A DNA stretch of 64,000 nucleotides from Epiperipatus broadwayi (taxonomy: Eukaryota; Onychophora; Udeonychophora; Euonychophora; Peripatidae). Below, piece by piece: positions 35,956 through 51,168 of the stretch. How positions within the stretch are numbered: the stretch's first letter is position 1; each line of letters opens with the position of its first letter. The position numbers and the translations under genes were made by a program. The DNA lies in the NCBI GenBank assembly GCA_028023455.1, contig JAQFVV010001024.1, forward strand, positions 12,501 through 76,500. The letters are read 5' to 3'. Below the pieces are notes generated by a model that was given only the letters and a program-made list of their open reading frames with translations, searched no databases and was not told the origin of the DNA.

Positions 35956-37020
35956 AGACTTGGGAGATCACCAAGTACTTATTGATTAAATATTAGTTGC
36001 ATTTAAGTTAAATAATAATTAAATCTATCAAATTCATAAAATAAAGTAATATATAACTATATACGCACTTATCAATTCAATTGCTGTTTTCTTATTAGTT
36101 TCATAATTATTTAATGTAAGAAGTATCAGATGTTAATTAATATGTAGTTGCTAACTATTTAAAATTATATTACCAAATATATGCGCATGCTTAATTAAAG
36201 TGATCACTGAACCAAATTTATTTATTCAATTTAAATCAATATATATATATTAATAATAATAAAATGATAAAATAATAATGGAATATATCACGATAGACAT
36301 TCTAGCTAAACATCACTGAATATACGTTTCTTATGAACTACTACTATAGAAAGTAGATACTTGTAGAAACTGAAACTTATCTGTTTTATATTTATCATCT
36401 AATAAAATACAATTTGCATAAAAATGAAAGTGTTAATAAATACCCAGCTAAAATAAAAGAAAGCTAATAACAATTATATAATATTCATATTATATGATAA
36501 TTTATTTAAATAAAAAATAAAACGACTATGTGTGTTTATTTACTTATCTTATTTACAAAATATGGTGTCAATAAACCGTTATTGTATATAATCATTTAGA
36601 TTTTCAATGCTCTCAATATACATATCAAAATAATATAAAATCAACAAATAAACATATCTGAGTTTAAATTAAAATTCTAAATATTAAATATAGAATATAA
36701 TCTTACTTAAATTGTGATTAAAACTTTCGTCTACATTTATATGTGAATGGACAATTTATTAATGCACAAATATTCAAAAATATCAATAAAATATAAATGA
36801 ACAAATACATGAAATAAAAATTTATATATGACCGTATAAAATCCTTATATATTTTCAAAAGAAACACATTACTTCGAATGTTTATGTTCCATAAGTTTCA
36901 AATAATTCAATTAAATTCATCAATTTATATTCGTACAGCAATTAGAAATTGTTGATTGTTATAGATATTGGGATTGTCTAAGTGTTGACTGGTTTTTACA
37001 ATATATATATATAATTGACT
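35956..37020. other. AT-rich DNA without recognisable genes
   Basis: Nothing beyond short AT runs was seen. Confidence 0.45.
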
Positions 37021-37650
37021 CAGATTTTCGTTTTTATTTATTTATTTATTTATTTACTAATTTTAGCCAGTCAAATTATATGCATATCGTTATGCACGCA
37101 GAGGGGAAACACAGCCAATCATTTACATAATAACTATACTAACGATTACACCAGGTACAGTCTATGAATATTCAAAACTGTGGGCTCTTTCAAGATCTTT
37201 AGACCCTATCTTTGCCTACTAAGGACAAAATACTTTTCCATAGATATTTCTAAGTCATACTGTTTTCCCCTGGGTCATATTATAAAAATTAATTGGAATA
37301 ACCACAAGAGCGATTTTAGATATTTTTAGCATTTGTGCCCTCTGCTAGCTTGATTGAGTAAAAACTTGGCTTCCCTAGCGATCAGATAGTGAAGAATTAA
37401 AACAATACATGATAATTAACAGCACTAAATTTTATATTTGAGAGATTCAGAGAGAAGATAATTCAGGCCAAGTTAATAATAAAATCATACATTTATTTAG
37501 ATATTATAACACCCTAAATTATAATAATATAAAATTATAATAAAATATCAATTATTTACAAAGTTATTTTAAACAGAATTCATTTACCTTAAATAAGTAA
37601 AAAATAGCTTGTAATTTTTTAGAGTTTAACCATGTTTTGTAAGAATATAT

Positions 37651-37676
37651 ATATATATAACCCTCTTTTGCTAGGG

Positions 37677-37730
<54 letters not shown>

Positions 37731-37742
37731 CCCTCTTTTGCT
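37651..37742. repeat. AT array flanked by a 22-bp direct duplication
   Basis: ATATATATAACCCTCTTTTG plus CT occurs at 37651-37672 and again at 37721-37742, with about 45 bp of AT repeat between. Inside the first copy, AACCCT and AGGGTT also form a small hairpin. Confidence 0.9.
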
Positions 37743-38859
37743 TCAGTTCAAGTTAAGACATTTATTCAGTTTTTGCTTAGGCAAGACTTTTCTTGAGTTG
37801 ATCACCCTTAATTTTTGAGGGTGCTTACAGTCTCTATGAGGACTTTATTTTTTCATTTGCATGTGAATGATCTCAGAAATAGTATTCCTGAATCACTCTC
37901 TGGTCTTCTACTGGCTTATATTTTTTCTTCATCTAAATGTGCAGCAACATTCTTGAATGTAGGTTGAATGGATGTCACAACAATGGAAGGTAAGCTTTTT
38001 GCTTACATCTCAGGCTATCAATAATTTATAGGTACTGTCTATGATCACCCCTTCAGTGAATCTTGTAGAGGATGGTGGTACAGACCCCAAAAATTATCAA
38101 TTAATGTCAGCAACAAACAACAATTTTTCTTGTCAGAGTTTCAGGATTGACACTGATTATTTACCCTCCAAAGTTTTCAATTTATTCATTTGTCAAGAAA
38201 TATGATCAATACACTAATACTAATTTCTATCAATTTTTCTGATTTTAATTATCATTTATTCTTTAGTTTTATTAATCAGCAACTACTTTGATGACAAAAA
38301 AATCTTTCATTTATACTCATTATTAAAAAAAATTCTACTTTAATCATGATTCCATAACAAAATACAGAATTTTTTTCCATGAAGTTTATATCTTCCAACC
38401 CATCTAATGACTAAATTACTTTTTATCTGACAGTTTTTTTTTATCTTTTTGTTTTCTAATTAATTTCAGAGTATATGTTCCATTTTCTATAACATTTTAG
38501 CCACTATGAAGGCATTATTGATATACTGATGAACTATAGTATAAGGACCCTCAAACATTTTGATCTATTGACTGAACTTATGATATAATGTACAGTACTT
38601 ATCTAAGCTACTGCTGTGTGCAGACAGTGTTTTACCTATGCACTGTGAAAAATATTTACAATTTTAGGAACTGGTTGACATTTGAAGGATCATTATTCAG
38701 TGTATGAATGTATTATTAAGATACTCATGCCCTAAATTATTTAAATCTATATTCACTTTCTTTGTGATTGTCTTGCCAATTTCTCTAGGTGTTTCACATT
38801 TTACTATAGTTTTCTAAATCTATTTATCAATTTATATACTAAATTATTAATTTTGGCTT

Positions 38860-39390
38860 GATATTTTTTTTACCTTTTCATTTTCTATTTAAGCCTCTTC
38901 TACTGCTTTCTGCAATAGCTTCATTTCCCCCTCCTGTTGCAGTTTATTTTTCTGCATTTCTTGATATGCTGTTTAAATTTTATTGTATATTTGACTTAGA
39001 TTTCCTTTTATTTCATTCATAACTTTTTTTATTTTCCCATAACCCAATTGATTGTGATACTCTAATTTTTCTAACATTTGAACTTGGATTTCTAGTTTAT
39101 ATTTATTTCATTATTTGGACTTCCATTTTTTTTTTCAAACTTTACATTCATTTCTTTAGTTTGACCTAGAAGTTTTTCAACTGTCTCCTTGTTTTAGTTT
39201 TAAGTTCTTCAAATAACTTTATTTTGGCTTTTATGCTCTTCAAACATTTTGACCATCATTACATAGTATCATTATTTTCTTGCTTACTTGAGTCTTTTTT
39301 TTCTGCACTCTTATTTGGTTATTGTTTCTCACTGGAATATATTTTAATTCTCTTCCTTGAACTTTCATTGTTGATCATGCTTTAGTAAGC
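38860..39390 (-). pseudogene. gag-like coiled-coil remnant of the decayed LTR element
   Basis: Minus-strand frames, broken by stops and shifts, contain YQEMQKNKLQQEGEMKLLQ and then AVEEA and IENEKVKK. An ELK-KT-R-QLKNF-like stretch lies upstream. This Gln/Lys/Glu heptad-like composition is common at the N-terminus of invertebrate LTR-element gag proteins. It parallels the intact protein at 25661-27217, but I see no direct sequence identity. Confidence 0.35.
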
Positions 39391-40510
39391 ATTTACAATG
39401 TCTAATTTGATAATAATATTTATCTTATTTTTATCAATATTGCGATTGTTTTACTTTTGTGCATTCATGTATTATCTTTAACTAGTGTATTATAATTTAC
39501 AAACTAATTTAAATTTACCCTATATTTTAATTGATGTGTTCACCTGTTTTTCTGCCTACTTATTTATGGCCCTACCATTGCTGTCTTGAGGCATTTGTTT
39601 TATTAGTAGAACCAATTTAATTAGTTACTTTCATCCACTTAAATATGTTTAAAATTTGTAATTATATTGCTTATATTCTCTCTTATCTACACACATACAT
39701 TTTTTTAAATTATTTATATAATAACAAAATTCTAAATAAGTCTTTATTTCACTTGTGGACCTTTTCTCCACTCTGACAATTCTCACCAAATTATTAACAT
39801 TTATTTATTATCTTTTTTTATATTATTTGATGACTGGGATCAATTTTTCAGCATATATGCTCGTAAACAAACTAGATTATTATTTGTATGTAAAGGGTTT
39901 TTTGTGCAACTACATTGGGAGACAAATATATGTAATTTCTTGTTAGGACACTCTTCATTTTTATTATACAATTTATTACATAATTTAGACTAGGCAAATT
40001 ATATGTGTACCATTATGCAAGAAGAGAGGAAATAGTCAGACATGTTACTGTCTATGATTATACAGACCACAGTGAAATTTCAAGATGATTACAGCTCTTC
40101 TTTGTCTATGAAAAGCAAAATACTTCTATCATGAATGCTGGGAATCCAGATCCATCCAGAGAATCAACTGGAATATTCATAACAGATGATTTTAAACACT
40201 TCTAACATTTATTTCCTCGGCTCACTCAATTAAACATAAGAAACTCACCTTTTTAATGAACAGATATTCTAGATTGAAAACAAGACTATGTGATTATCAA
40301 TAATTTTTATATGGTGAGAGATTCAAGAGAAGATAATATAACAAAACTAACAATTAAATATCACATTTATATACATATTCAACATACCAAATATTTTATT
40401 ACATTTTGCGTTAGTTTGAGTTTAGAATTTGATTCGCTTTTGCATATGTTTGGATCTAGGATTTGGCTAAAGCTTTTCTTGAGACAATAATCCTTCTTGT
40501 TTTTGACAGA

Positions 40511-43500
40511 TAAATCTTAATATTCTTTCTTAGTCAAAACACTGTTTATAATAATACAGACTTATACTAAAAGTTAAAATTTATTTATGTTTATATTTAA
40601 ACAAAATAATTCATGGATGATGAAATAATAATTTTAATATTTGCTAAAAATTTACAATATCAGTGATGTCTAACTAAATATATAACTCAATAATTGATTT
40701 CTAATTACAATTAAATAAAATTTAAAAAATGTTTATGTAGCTATACTATTCCACTAATACCAATAAGTTTATTTCAATTCAGTCAATTATTATAAGTGTA
40801 AATATTAAATAATAATACAAAATCAATTAACTTCACATATCTCTCTATTTTCATCATATTAATAATACTATAAAAATCATCTTATTAGATAACATTAAAA
40901 TTTATAATATCCAATTACATCAATATATAAAGTAAATGACAGTTTCCTATTTGATGCTTATTCAAACACAATTGACAAATCATATGCAATTACTCTTCAG
41001 TTTAATAAAGCTAGGTTGTTAATACTTTAGATTATAATTATTAAAACATATGCAAGATTATTAGTGTTTATTATCATCAAATATTAGTATTGAAATGTAA
41101 TATTTAACCTACATTTCTGATTCACATCAATGAACTTTAAAGATAATGAAACAAATAATTTTAATTTGTAACAGAATGAAATTTATTACTATTACTAGCT
41201 CTATAACTGAATTAGATTCCAATTTTCATGACTGTATACTGAATTAATAAAATATTCACTTTAATCAATAATGTTTTTTTTTTTTTAAAAAAAAAATACA
41301 TTAACATTTAATTGGAATTATCAATAAGCTTCTAATTACTTGTAAAATATTTAAGAATGTCAAATCAATTAATGAATGAATTGTTATATATAAATAAATA
41401 TTTGTATATACATTCTGAAAATAAACATTAACTTCAATTCAATGAATGTGATATGTAATAATACTCTCTATCAATCACATGGTTTGAACTCCAATCTATT
41501 TTAAAACTGCTTCTATTGAATTATGTGGTATAATCAATTAGTGAATATGGTTTCATCCAAATAGAATTAATGATTAATTTTGCATTGTAAAATGTAATGG
41601 CAACCAAACAAATTTCCCTGTTTTAAATTAATTCAAAATTTATTATCAAAAGAATAAAAATTATACAATCACCATACACATTTAAAATATATACACAATA
41701 TCTGAATATGCCTCATGCAGTAAATTTTCAACTGACTTTAATTATTTTAAATTAAATAGGTGATTGGGTAGCAAACTTCACTTATTAAATGCTAAGACTG
41801 CAATGTATATTTATGTAACACAAATGTGTTGTAATACATATGCACTTCAGATGATAATCAACCTGTATATAAAAATACTTAATTCATATTTATATAGTAA
41901 CTCTCCCCCAACACCTATACCACATCTTCTATAAAGAAATATCATGGGTGCCAATTCTACTCTACAATAGCTACCAATTACCATCATAAAAGATAACAAC
42001 ATAAAATTGACTATTGTTCTAAAGGGAATAATAGTTAGACAATGAAAAAAATATGGTACATTTTGATTTCAAATTATCATCTAAATAATAACTAAAAACA
42101 CATACTTTCCCAGAGAGTTATCAATTAGTTAAGCATTTCATATATTGTTTGGATCAAGAAAACAATATCATCATTTCTGAACATGTTCATTATTAAATTG
42201 ATAAAATAGTGTGATCATATCAACTTGGATATGTATGTGTGTGTGTGTGTAAACTTAGAATATGAATGTGTGTAAAGGAATAACTCTAAACAAAGTTTTT
42301 GAATAAATAAAATATCTATTACATTATATAACCAAATAAATATTTTGTACTTCTGTTTTACACATATACACATTATTGGCCAATTCCAATATTCATGTCT
42401 AATAGAGTAACATAAGAGTAATTAACATTAAAGTAAACTTCTTTATATTTTTATTTCAAATATATAAAAATTAGTAGCCAATTTTGATTTGCTTTATTAT
42501 CATTTATCAACACTAACACTGGAATATTTAAACATAAAATTAAACTTCTTTATACTCTTACTTAAGATATACATACGCTATTATCTAATTCTAACATTTT
42601 GTCAAGCAAACTAATACTGAGGTAATCAAACATTAAATAATGCAATATAGATCTAAACATATGAATTAGAGGTCACACTACCCTTCGAAAATAAATTAAA
42701 CAGTTTTATTAAATAGATACACATTCTTTCTTTTAATTTTGCTTACTCATTCAAAATGAGGATAAATTATTCTGAAGATTTGATGGTTTAAAATTTAGAA
42801 TAAATTAGTATGATATGATTTGGAATATTTAACAAGACTTACAAATCCAGTAATGAATTTCTTCCATATCTTCAGAATATATAGTATTCTGTGTGTGTTA
42901 GTGTATTGTGCCACCTGTTATAATATAATTAATACAGCTACATCCCATTGGTTTGCTTATAAAATTAAGATATACAATATCATAATATGGATGATATCAT
43001 AGACCAACCAACAACTTTAGCACCACTTTTACTTTAAATGTTGTATAAAATAAATCAATCCTGCCTTTTATTTTTATTAGTAAACTAAATTACACATGGC
43101 TATGAATATATGATGGGAAAGCATTCCAAAATGGATACATGAGGGTTAAGAAGACTTTCTTAATACTAATAATGTATACAATATAATGTAGTGACTCCCT
43201 AATTTTACTCAGAGGTTCAATACTGGAGTGGACTCAGTCTCAACACTGGAAAACAAAGGAAATACACAAAACAGGCACAAAAATATGATACAGCACAACA
43301 TAATTTCAAATCACATTCAATACATGTATATTATAACAACATTAACTCATAAATCGAACATAAATATCTCATTCATGATGAATTATAAATGTTTTAAATC
43401 TGAAGTATAATTATTACTATTAAATAAACTTCATTACTTCTGACAAAGCAATGATAAAACAACGCTTTTGTGTATCGAATATTAACTAATAAATCTAAAT

Positions 43501-44550
43501 AAAATTTTAATTTATGACAAACAATAAATCTTTTAAATTTAAAGCATAATAATTACTATTACATAGACCTTATAATTTTGACAATGAAGAAAAAATAATA
43601 CTTTTATGCATTTACCCCTCTTTTAAATTGAGCTGCTAGCATCATAACGGCAACAAGTATTTCTACTGCTAACAGGTGCATATAGAATACATGTATACAA
43701 GGAAAATTATATCAAAATAATGATCTATTATCCAATATAATATTCTTCATATTATACATATCTGAGACAATCTTGAAGCAAAATAAAATGATAAAAAATA
43801 TAAAGACAAATAACTTGATCTACCTATCCACTATATTAACAAAAAAATTAAATATTCTTTAACAGGGAAAATGAAAGTTTATTTGCGCAGTCTGTAAATA
43901 GTTCTTCTTAAACATATGCAAAAGTAATGATGATAATTGTACAATGAACAGACATTAATAGACATATAGACAATTTATAGCGGGATAAACAAAGAGAAAT
44001 TTCGAATCCAATTGATGAGCAACTTCTAAAGTTCTTAGCAATAGTTAATTGAAGTTACTGACATTATAACATGTGAAGTATTCAATATATTTTATTTTAA
44101 TAATGACAAATTAACATTTACTGCTGTAGATTATAGTAAACATTTTACTATTTAATTAATTGGTGGTTTTATAATTTTATAACTCAGCACTCAATCTTGC
44201 AAATTTAAAAAGAACACTGGTTTTTCCCCCAACTAACACTGATTATAAGTGTCTTTATCAAGGAACTTGTAATAAATTATCAAATATCATCCATCAGGCA
44301 AATAGTTAATTACTTCATAATATTCACTTAAGTCTCTATAATTTTTTAAATGATAGTTTATTTTAATAACTGATTAAATACAAATGAGGAGAACAATAAT
44401 AAAAAAGTTCACATTAATATTCATGCTATTCTACTCCCATTCATATTATATGCACATTAAATATCAGTTAGTTCTATTAATTATATAAGTTACGCATTCC
44501 ATTCCTTAATCCTAGAGACTCAAATGGTTAGGTATATTTCTTGTTCAACA
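40511..44550. other. AT-rich DNA without recognisable genes
   Basis: There are only short frames and small microsatellites such as (TG)n near 42235-42250. A T-run joined to an A-run lies at about 41275-41297. Confidence 0.45.
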
Positions 44551-45985
<1,435 letters not shown>

Positions 45986-46678
45986 TCAATATATCATCAT
46001 CATCATTATTAACCATTATCAATCTACTGCTGGATGAAGGTCTCTGTAAGGTCATTCCATCTTCTCTGATCTTTAGCTTATCCTCTACACATCAACCTTG
46101 CACACTTTCTTATTTCATCCATTTATCTAAAATGTGGTCTCTTTGTGGGTCTTTTACAATCTCTTGGAATCCAGTTTAAGATTTTATTTGCCCATCCATT
46201 ATCATCTATTTTAGCAATATGTCCATCTCAACTAGACTTCAATTTTTTACTTTTTTTTCAATGAGGTCGGTAACACATGTTGGTTCTCTTACCCATACAT
46301 TGTGTTTTCAATCTCTTTTTGTTGCTCCCAACATGCATCACTCCAAACATATTTGAGTGGTCTTAAGTCTCTCTATTGCTCTTCTTTTATGTGTCCAAGT
46401 CTCAGATGCATAAGTAAGAACTGGTAAAACACGTTTATTAAAAATCTACCTTTTCAAACATATAGATATATTTCCTTTTAGTATCAAGTTATTTCTACCA
46501 AAAGCACTTAAACCAAGTTTAATTATATAATTAATTTCCTCAATTATGTTTTCATATGTATTAATAATCTGAAAAAGTTATTTGTAACTGTTTACTTCTT
46601 CTAACTCATCATAATCAAACTTTATTTTTTTTATTTTCAGAAAATCTTTAGTCCTAAATTTCTACTTTCATCTGATAA

Positions 46679-47298
46679 CTACTGCAACATTTCCTGCAGC
46701 TTTAAAGCATTATTTGCAAAAACAACTACATCATCTGCAAAATCTAAATGACTTAAATAATCTCCATCTATTTTCATTCCTTTAGCTTGCCATTTTAATC
46801 CACAAAATACTTCTTGCAGCACTGCTGTCAAAAGTTTTGAAGATATGGAGTCACCCTGTCTTACACCTCTCTCAATGTTGACTTTCCCAGTATAATTATG
46901 TAACATAATTGTTGTTGCATTTTTATAAATATTCTTCAAAATATGACAATATCCTGGATGGTGATCAATGCTTTAATCACTGAAGAAATGTTTATGTAAT
47001 CAAATGCCTTTTCATAATTTACAAATCCAAAACATAATGGCAAGTCATATTCATTTGTCCTTTTTATAACATCTCTTGATAACTGGTTATGATCTACTGT
47101 ACTAAAACCACTTATTAATACAGCTTGTTTTCTTGGTTGGTGGAAATCCAATGTTCTCTGTAGACGAGTTATAATTATTTTGATAAAAAGTTTGTATAAA
47201 ACTGATAAAAGGTTGATAGGTCTGTAATTTTTAATATTTTCTTTATCACCTTTTGTAAATATTAATATTAAAACTGCATTATTCCAATCACCTGGCAC
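46679..47298 (-). pseudogene. reverse transcriptase domain of the RTE LINE, broken
   Basis: Two frames meet at 46936-46939. The first carries PGDWNNAVLILIFTKGDKEN, NYRPINLLSVLYKLF and FVNYEKAFDYI, which are RT motifs 1 to A. The second carries GVRQGDSIS (motif B), then FADDVVVFANN (about 46707-46741), the catalytic F-DD box. Such motifs belong to the RTE clade. A deletion or frameshift separates motif A from motif B, and stops lie downstream. Confidence 0.85.
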
Positions 47299-47899
47299 AT
47301 CTTTAGCAATTAGACATTTGGTATCTAACTTTTCTAAAAAAAAAAACTATATTTTGTCACCTACTTCTTTTAATATATCAATTGTAATTCCATAATTACC
47401 TGGAGTCTTTTCTTTCTTCATATATTTAATTGCATGTCTCACTTCTCCATTTAAAATTCTGGGAAATTTAGAAGATTTAATAGATATAGGAGGCACTTGT
47501 TCTTTATTACTCTCTAATTCTTGATAAAAGTCTTTTATCTATTTCATGATTTCCTCTCTCTCTTTCTTTTTAGTAATAATTCCATCTTTTTGTCATATTG
47601 CAAAAAAAAATTTCCTACCAAAATCACAATGTTGTTTTACATTCTTGAGACTTTTATTTTTTTCTACAGCTTTTTTGTTAGTTCACAGTTGTACTTTTTT
47701 TATATCATTTTCAACTCTTTATGACACCATTTTACAAAATTTGAGATATTCAATCCTTTTTAATGCATCATTTTTGTATATCTTCATATTCCTTCTTTTC
47801 TTCATAAATTCTCAAGTCTCCATAGAAAGTTTATTAGTCAATTACTGCTTTTTTACCAACTATATTCGTTGCAGTTTTTAAAAGTGTATCAGTTATTTT

Positions 47900-48785
47900 C
47901 ATATTAATTTCATTCAAATCTGAATCATGTTCAAAATCTACTAATACTTGAAATCGATTTGTAAGTTCTAATTTAAATTCATTAGCATGTTTCTGAAGAT
48001 TAGGAATATCAACTGTAAATATTGTTTTTCTTAATAATTTTTGTCTCTCTAGTTTTGCATTAACACATAACTTACATCTTAATAATCGATTATCATTTTG
48101 TGTGTTGAATTTAGTAAGAACATTTCAATCTTGAAATATGTCTTTTCTGTTAGACAAAATATAATCCAATTTTGCTGTATCTTCATTTGGATGCTTTCAT
48201 GTCCATTTCATTTTAACATTTTTCTGAAAAAAAGAATTCATAATATAAAGGTTTTTTTTTCTTTTTCTCCAAACTCCACAAGTCTATGTCTTCTCTCATT
48301 TCTATTACTATAACAATAATTATCTACAGTACTTTCATCTTTTATTTGTTTACCAATTCTAGTATTAGTCTCCCATAAAAATGTTAAAATGTTGTTTCAT
48401 CTGATCAAAATCCTTTTGCACATCCATATAAAAATCTTCTATTACTTCATCCCTATGAGAACGTGTTGGGGTATAACCTGAATTATCTGCATTTCGTATC
48501 TGTTATTAAGTTGTATAACTAATCTTGCCACTCTGTCCGATACACCATCAATTTTCACTATGTTGTTCTTTCACTTTTTATTTATAATGAATCATACGAC
48601 ACTTGTATTTCCAATATCTGTGCCTTTATAATAGAATATATGTCCACTTTTTAAATCAATTGTCTTTTCGCCTTTTTTTCTAACTTCACAGGGTCGATTA
48701 ATGTCCCATTTAATATAAGACAGTTCTTTTAATTCTTGCAATCTTCCTTCACTTGAAAGTGATCTGGAATTGTATGCCCCTAAAT
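47900..48785 (-). pseudogene. apurinic-type endonuclease domain of the RTE LINE, broken
   Basis: Minus-strand fragments include SRSLSSEGRLQELKE, IKWDINRPCEVRKKGE, LKSGHIFYYKG and KIDGVSDRVARLVIQLNNRY. They follow the order of an RTE AP endonuclease, with the glutamate of the EVR motif visible. The frame is broken several times by stops and indels. Confidence 0.75.
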
Positions 48786-48790
48786 AAAAA

Positions 48791-49690
48791 TTTGCATCAA
48801 ACTCAATCTATACAACAATAATTTCTATGACAAGCCACCCCCCTTTCTATCATTAAATATTCATCAAAGAAAAATATTGAATGTCTTAAAACTTCCAAAT
48901 AATTTCTCCAAGTACTTTCTAGACAATGGGTTGGATTGTTAATGAAAAAGTTTTGAAAATTTTGTGTTATTTCATTTTTTAGCTAAATGCAACTCATTAT
49001 TACTGATACAGTGTTATCTACTTAAAATTTGTTTATTGTGCCTATTCAGAAGATCACAATATATAGTGAAGAAGAATTTCCCTATTCAATGACATTCTAA
49101 AAGAATAACATAAAAATAAACACTTCAAATTAATTTTAACCAAAGAATAAGGAGGTAAATATTTAAATTAAAATCACAATCACTAAGCTACAAAATATAA
49201 TTTGGAATTTATAAAAATATAACTTACTTATACTTTAAACATTGAAAATAAATCTTAACTTAATTTAAATTATACTACCATTTATACCCTATACACAATT
49301 ATATATAAGAAAATAATATATATTAGCAAACAATCTGATGAATTATCTTCAGATATGGCATTTAAAAAATAGTACCATAGTTATAATGGCTATTTCTTTA
49401 AACCACAACTCATGATGTGTTGTTATTCCAGAAAAGGTAGAAATATCATGAAAAGCTATTGGATTTGAAAGATATTTTATTAATTCTGATATGTATTTAA
49501 TATCCAAACTATACTTTCGTTTACCAAATATTTGATTATAATATCTTATAAGTATAAAAACATTAGTTTATCATCACACCAATGCAATTCAAACATTTTT
49601 TCCTTTAAAAAGCATTTGTTTCAAAAACATTACAATTGAACATTTGCTAGTTTTATCCATGACCATACAATGTAAATTTTATTTTATTTT
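48791..49690. other. AT-rich DNA without recognisable genes
   Basis: No feature is visible between the RTE 5' end and the SINE-like copy. Confidence 0.45.
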
Positions 49691-49691
49691 T

Positions 49692-49782
49692 TTTCATATG
49701 TCATAGCATCAGCTGGGAAGCGAACCCATAACCAACTATTTGCTTGCAAGGCAGCTGTGCTGACCTCTCGACTAACAACACT
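49692..49782 (-). repeat. tRNA-derived SINE-like element, copy 2
   Basis: The minus strand has A box TAGTCGAGAGG (49764-49774), then CAGCTGCCTTGCAAGCA, then a B-box-like GGTTCGCTTCC near 49716-49726. It ends GATGCTATGACATATG followed by A residues. It is diverged from copy 1 at 35871, but the layout is the same. Confidence 0.68.
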
Positions 49783-51157
49783 TGATTAAATTTTGTTTCT
49801 TTATGTCTTGCATATAAATTATTTGTCGATCTCATACAATTATATCAGCAAGTGAACATAACTTTTGTATCCATTTTGATATTATTAACATTTATATCTC
49901 AAACTTGGATAGTTTTTTAAACACTATGAATTAACTTTCATTCATCAATAAACAATCACCTCCAACAAAGTTGCAATTAACCTGCATACTTTATGGATGA
50001 ACCCTATTATTCTAACAATTTAATAATCATATACTTTTAAAAACAAAAAATAAAGCATCATATGAAGAAATTTATGCTTGCTTCTATTGAAGCCAAAATA
50101 TAAAGAGCAAGTGTAATCTGTTTAAATCTGTTTATAAAACAGTTTAATTGACATCAGACACGCTGTAGCAATGTTCTGTATTAACTCTTTTGTTAATTAC
50201 AATCAGTGTCCAATAAATAAAAATAATATTACATAAAATAATGACAAATATAAATAAATATTTTATAATTTATTACACTTAACATAGAATTTTTATGGTT
50301 TACAATTCATATAGTATTCTTTTACTCCAACAAAAACTAAGCAACTATGATTACATTATATCATGCTACAATGGAATTATTTTTACACATATTTTTCAAT
50401 ACAATATTTTAAAAGTAAAATAACTTGTAACCTACTGTTTTGAATACAGTAACAAAAATAGTCATAATAAAGATAAAAATCAATAATTTTGTCAAGACTA
50501 TAAATATTATTATTTACACATTCACATTTAAAATTAATAAAGTCAGTACACAAATTTTTATTCTACAATTTAAAAATAAACATGTTTTTCTCCACTATTA
50601 ATGTTGTCATAGCAACATGTTCCGATTTTCCCCAAATTAACATATTCACTATTAAAATCAAACCAATTTTTTTTTACAATTGACATTACACTACATATTG
50701 AAATTTATTTCAAATTTCAGTAATTACATATTGTACCAAAGTACATTGATATGTAATTAATTTATTATGAATTCCATGTTTAAAAATATAAAAATTTAAA
50801 ATTAAGAGAATAAAATGTAAAAATTAAAGAGCAGGCAGGAGGAGAATTTTTGTATTACAATAAACTGTAAACGCTGTTTAAAATAATAAGTTGTTTAAAA
50901 TAATAAGCTGTTTAAAATAAAATAGTTTTTTTTTTTTGTTTAAAAGAAGGAAATAATATTGTAATAAATAAATGATTTAATATTCTTTAAATGAATATTT
51001 TATGAAATAATAAAGAGATTTCATTTTATCTTATAATAAAATAAATAAATATATGTGCGTGAGTGTATGCAATTTTTAATAAAAGTAGACGCTAGAAGCT
51101 GATTTTATTTTCATGAGATGAATGCTGCTGCAAAATAAAGTTTTCCATTGTTTAAAA

Positions 51158-51168
51158 CAGTATAAATA
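51158..51168 (+). promoter_or_regulatory. possible TATA box
   Basis: AGTATAAATAG is a strong TATA consensus. About 170 bp downstream the GC content rises and a short frame, MDSGVRGIPNQPRKS, begins. In AT-rich DNA such matches arise by chance, so confidence is low. Confidence 0.12.

Larger units (their letters stand above)
37025..40510 (-). mobile_element. old decayed LTR retrotransposon
   Basis: Segments at about 37057-37810 and 39965-40505 resemble each other in order and spacing. Paired landmarks are CAAATTATATGCATATCGTTATGCA with CAAATTATATGTGTACCATTATGCA, GAGAGATTCAGAGAGAAGATAAT with GAGAGATTCAAGAGAAGATAAT, and CTTTTCTTGAG near the far end. They read as old direct LTRs. Between them a minus-strand remnant has coiled-coil character. 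Both LTRs and the interior are eroded by indels, and no pol was found. Confidence 0.4.
45990..48790 (-). mobile_element. decayed RTE (BovB-type) LINE, near full length
   Basis: Read on the minus strand, the endonuclease starts near 48780, the reverse transcriptase lies at 47298-46679, and the 3' end has AGACCTTCATCCAGCAGTAG followed by a GATGATGATGAT tail near 45990. This order, with a single ORF, a short 3' UTR and a trinucleotide tail, is typical of RTE elements. Stops and shifts occur throughout, so the copy is dead. The short poly-Phe/Ser plus-strand frames across it are antisense noise. Confidence 0.82.

Noticed and set aside
47521-47881. Plus-strand frames rich in Phe and Ser
   Set aside because: They are antisense to the decayed RTE LINE between its endonuclease and RT parts.
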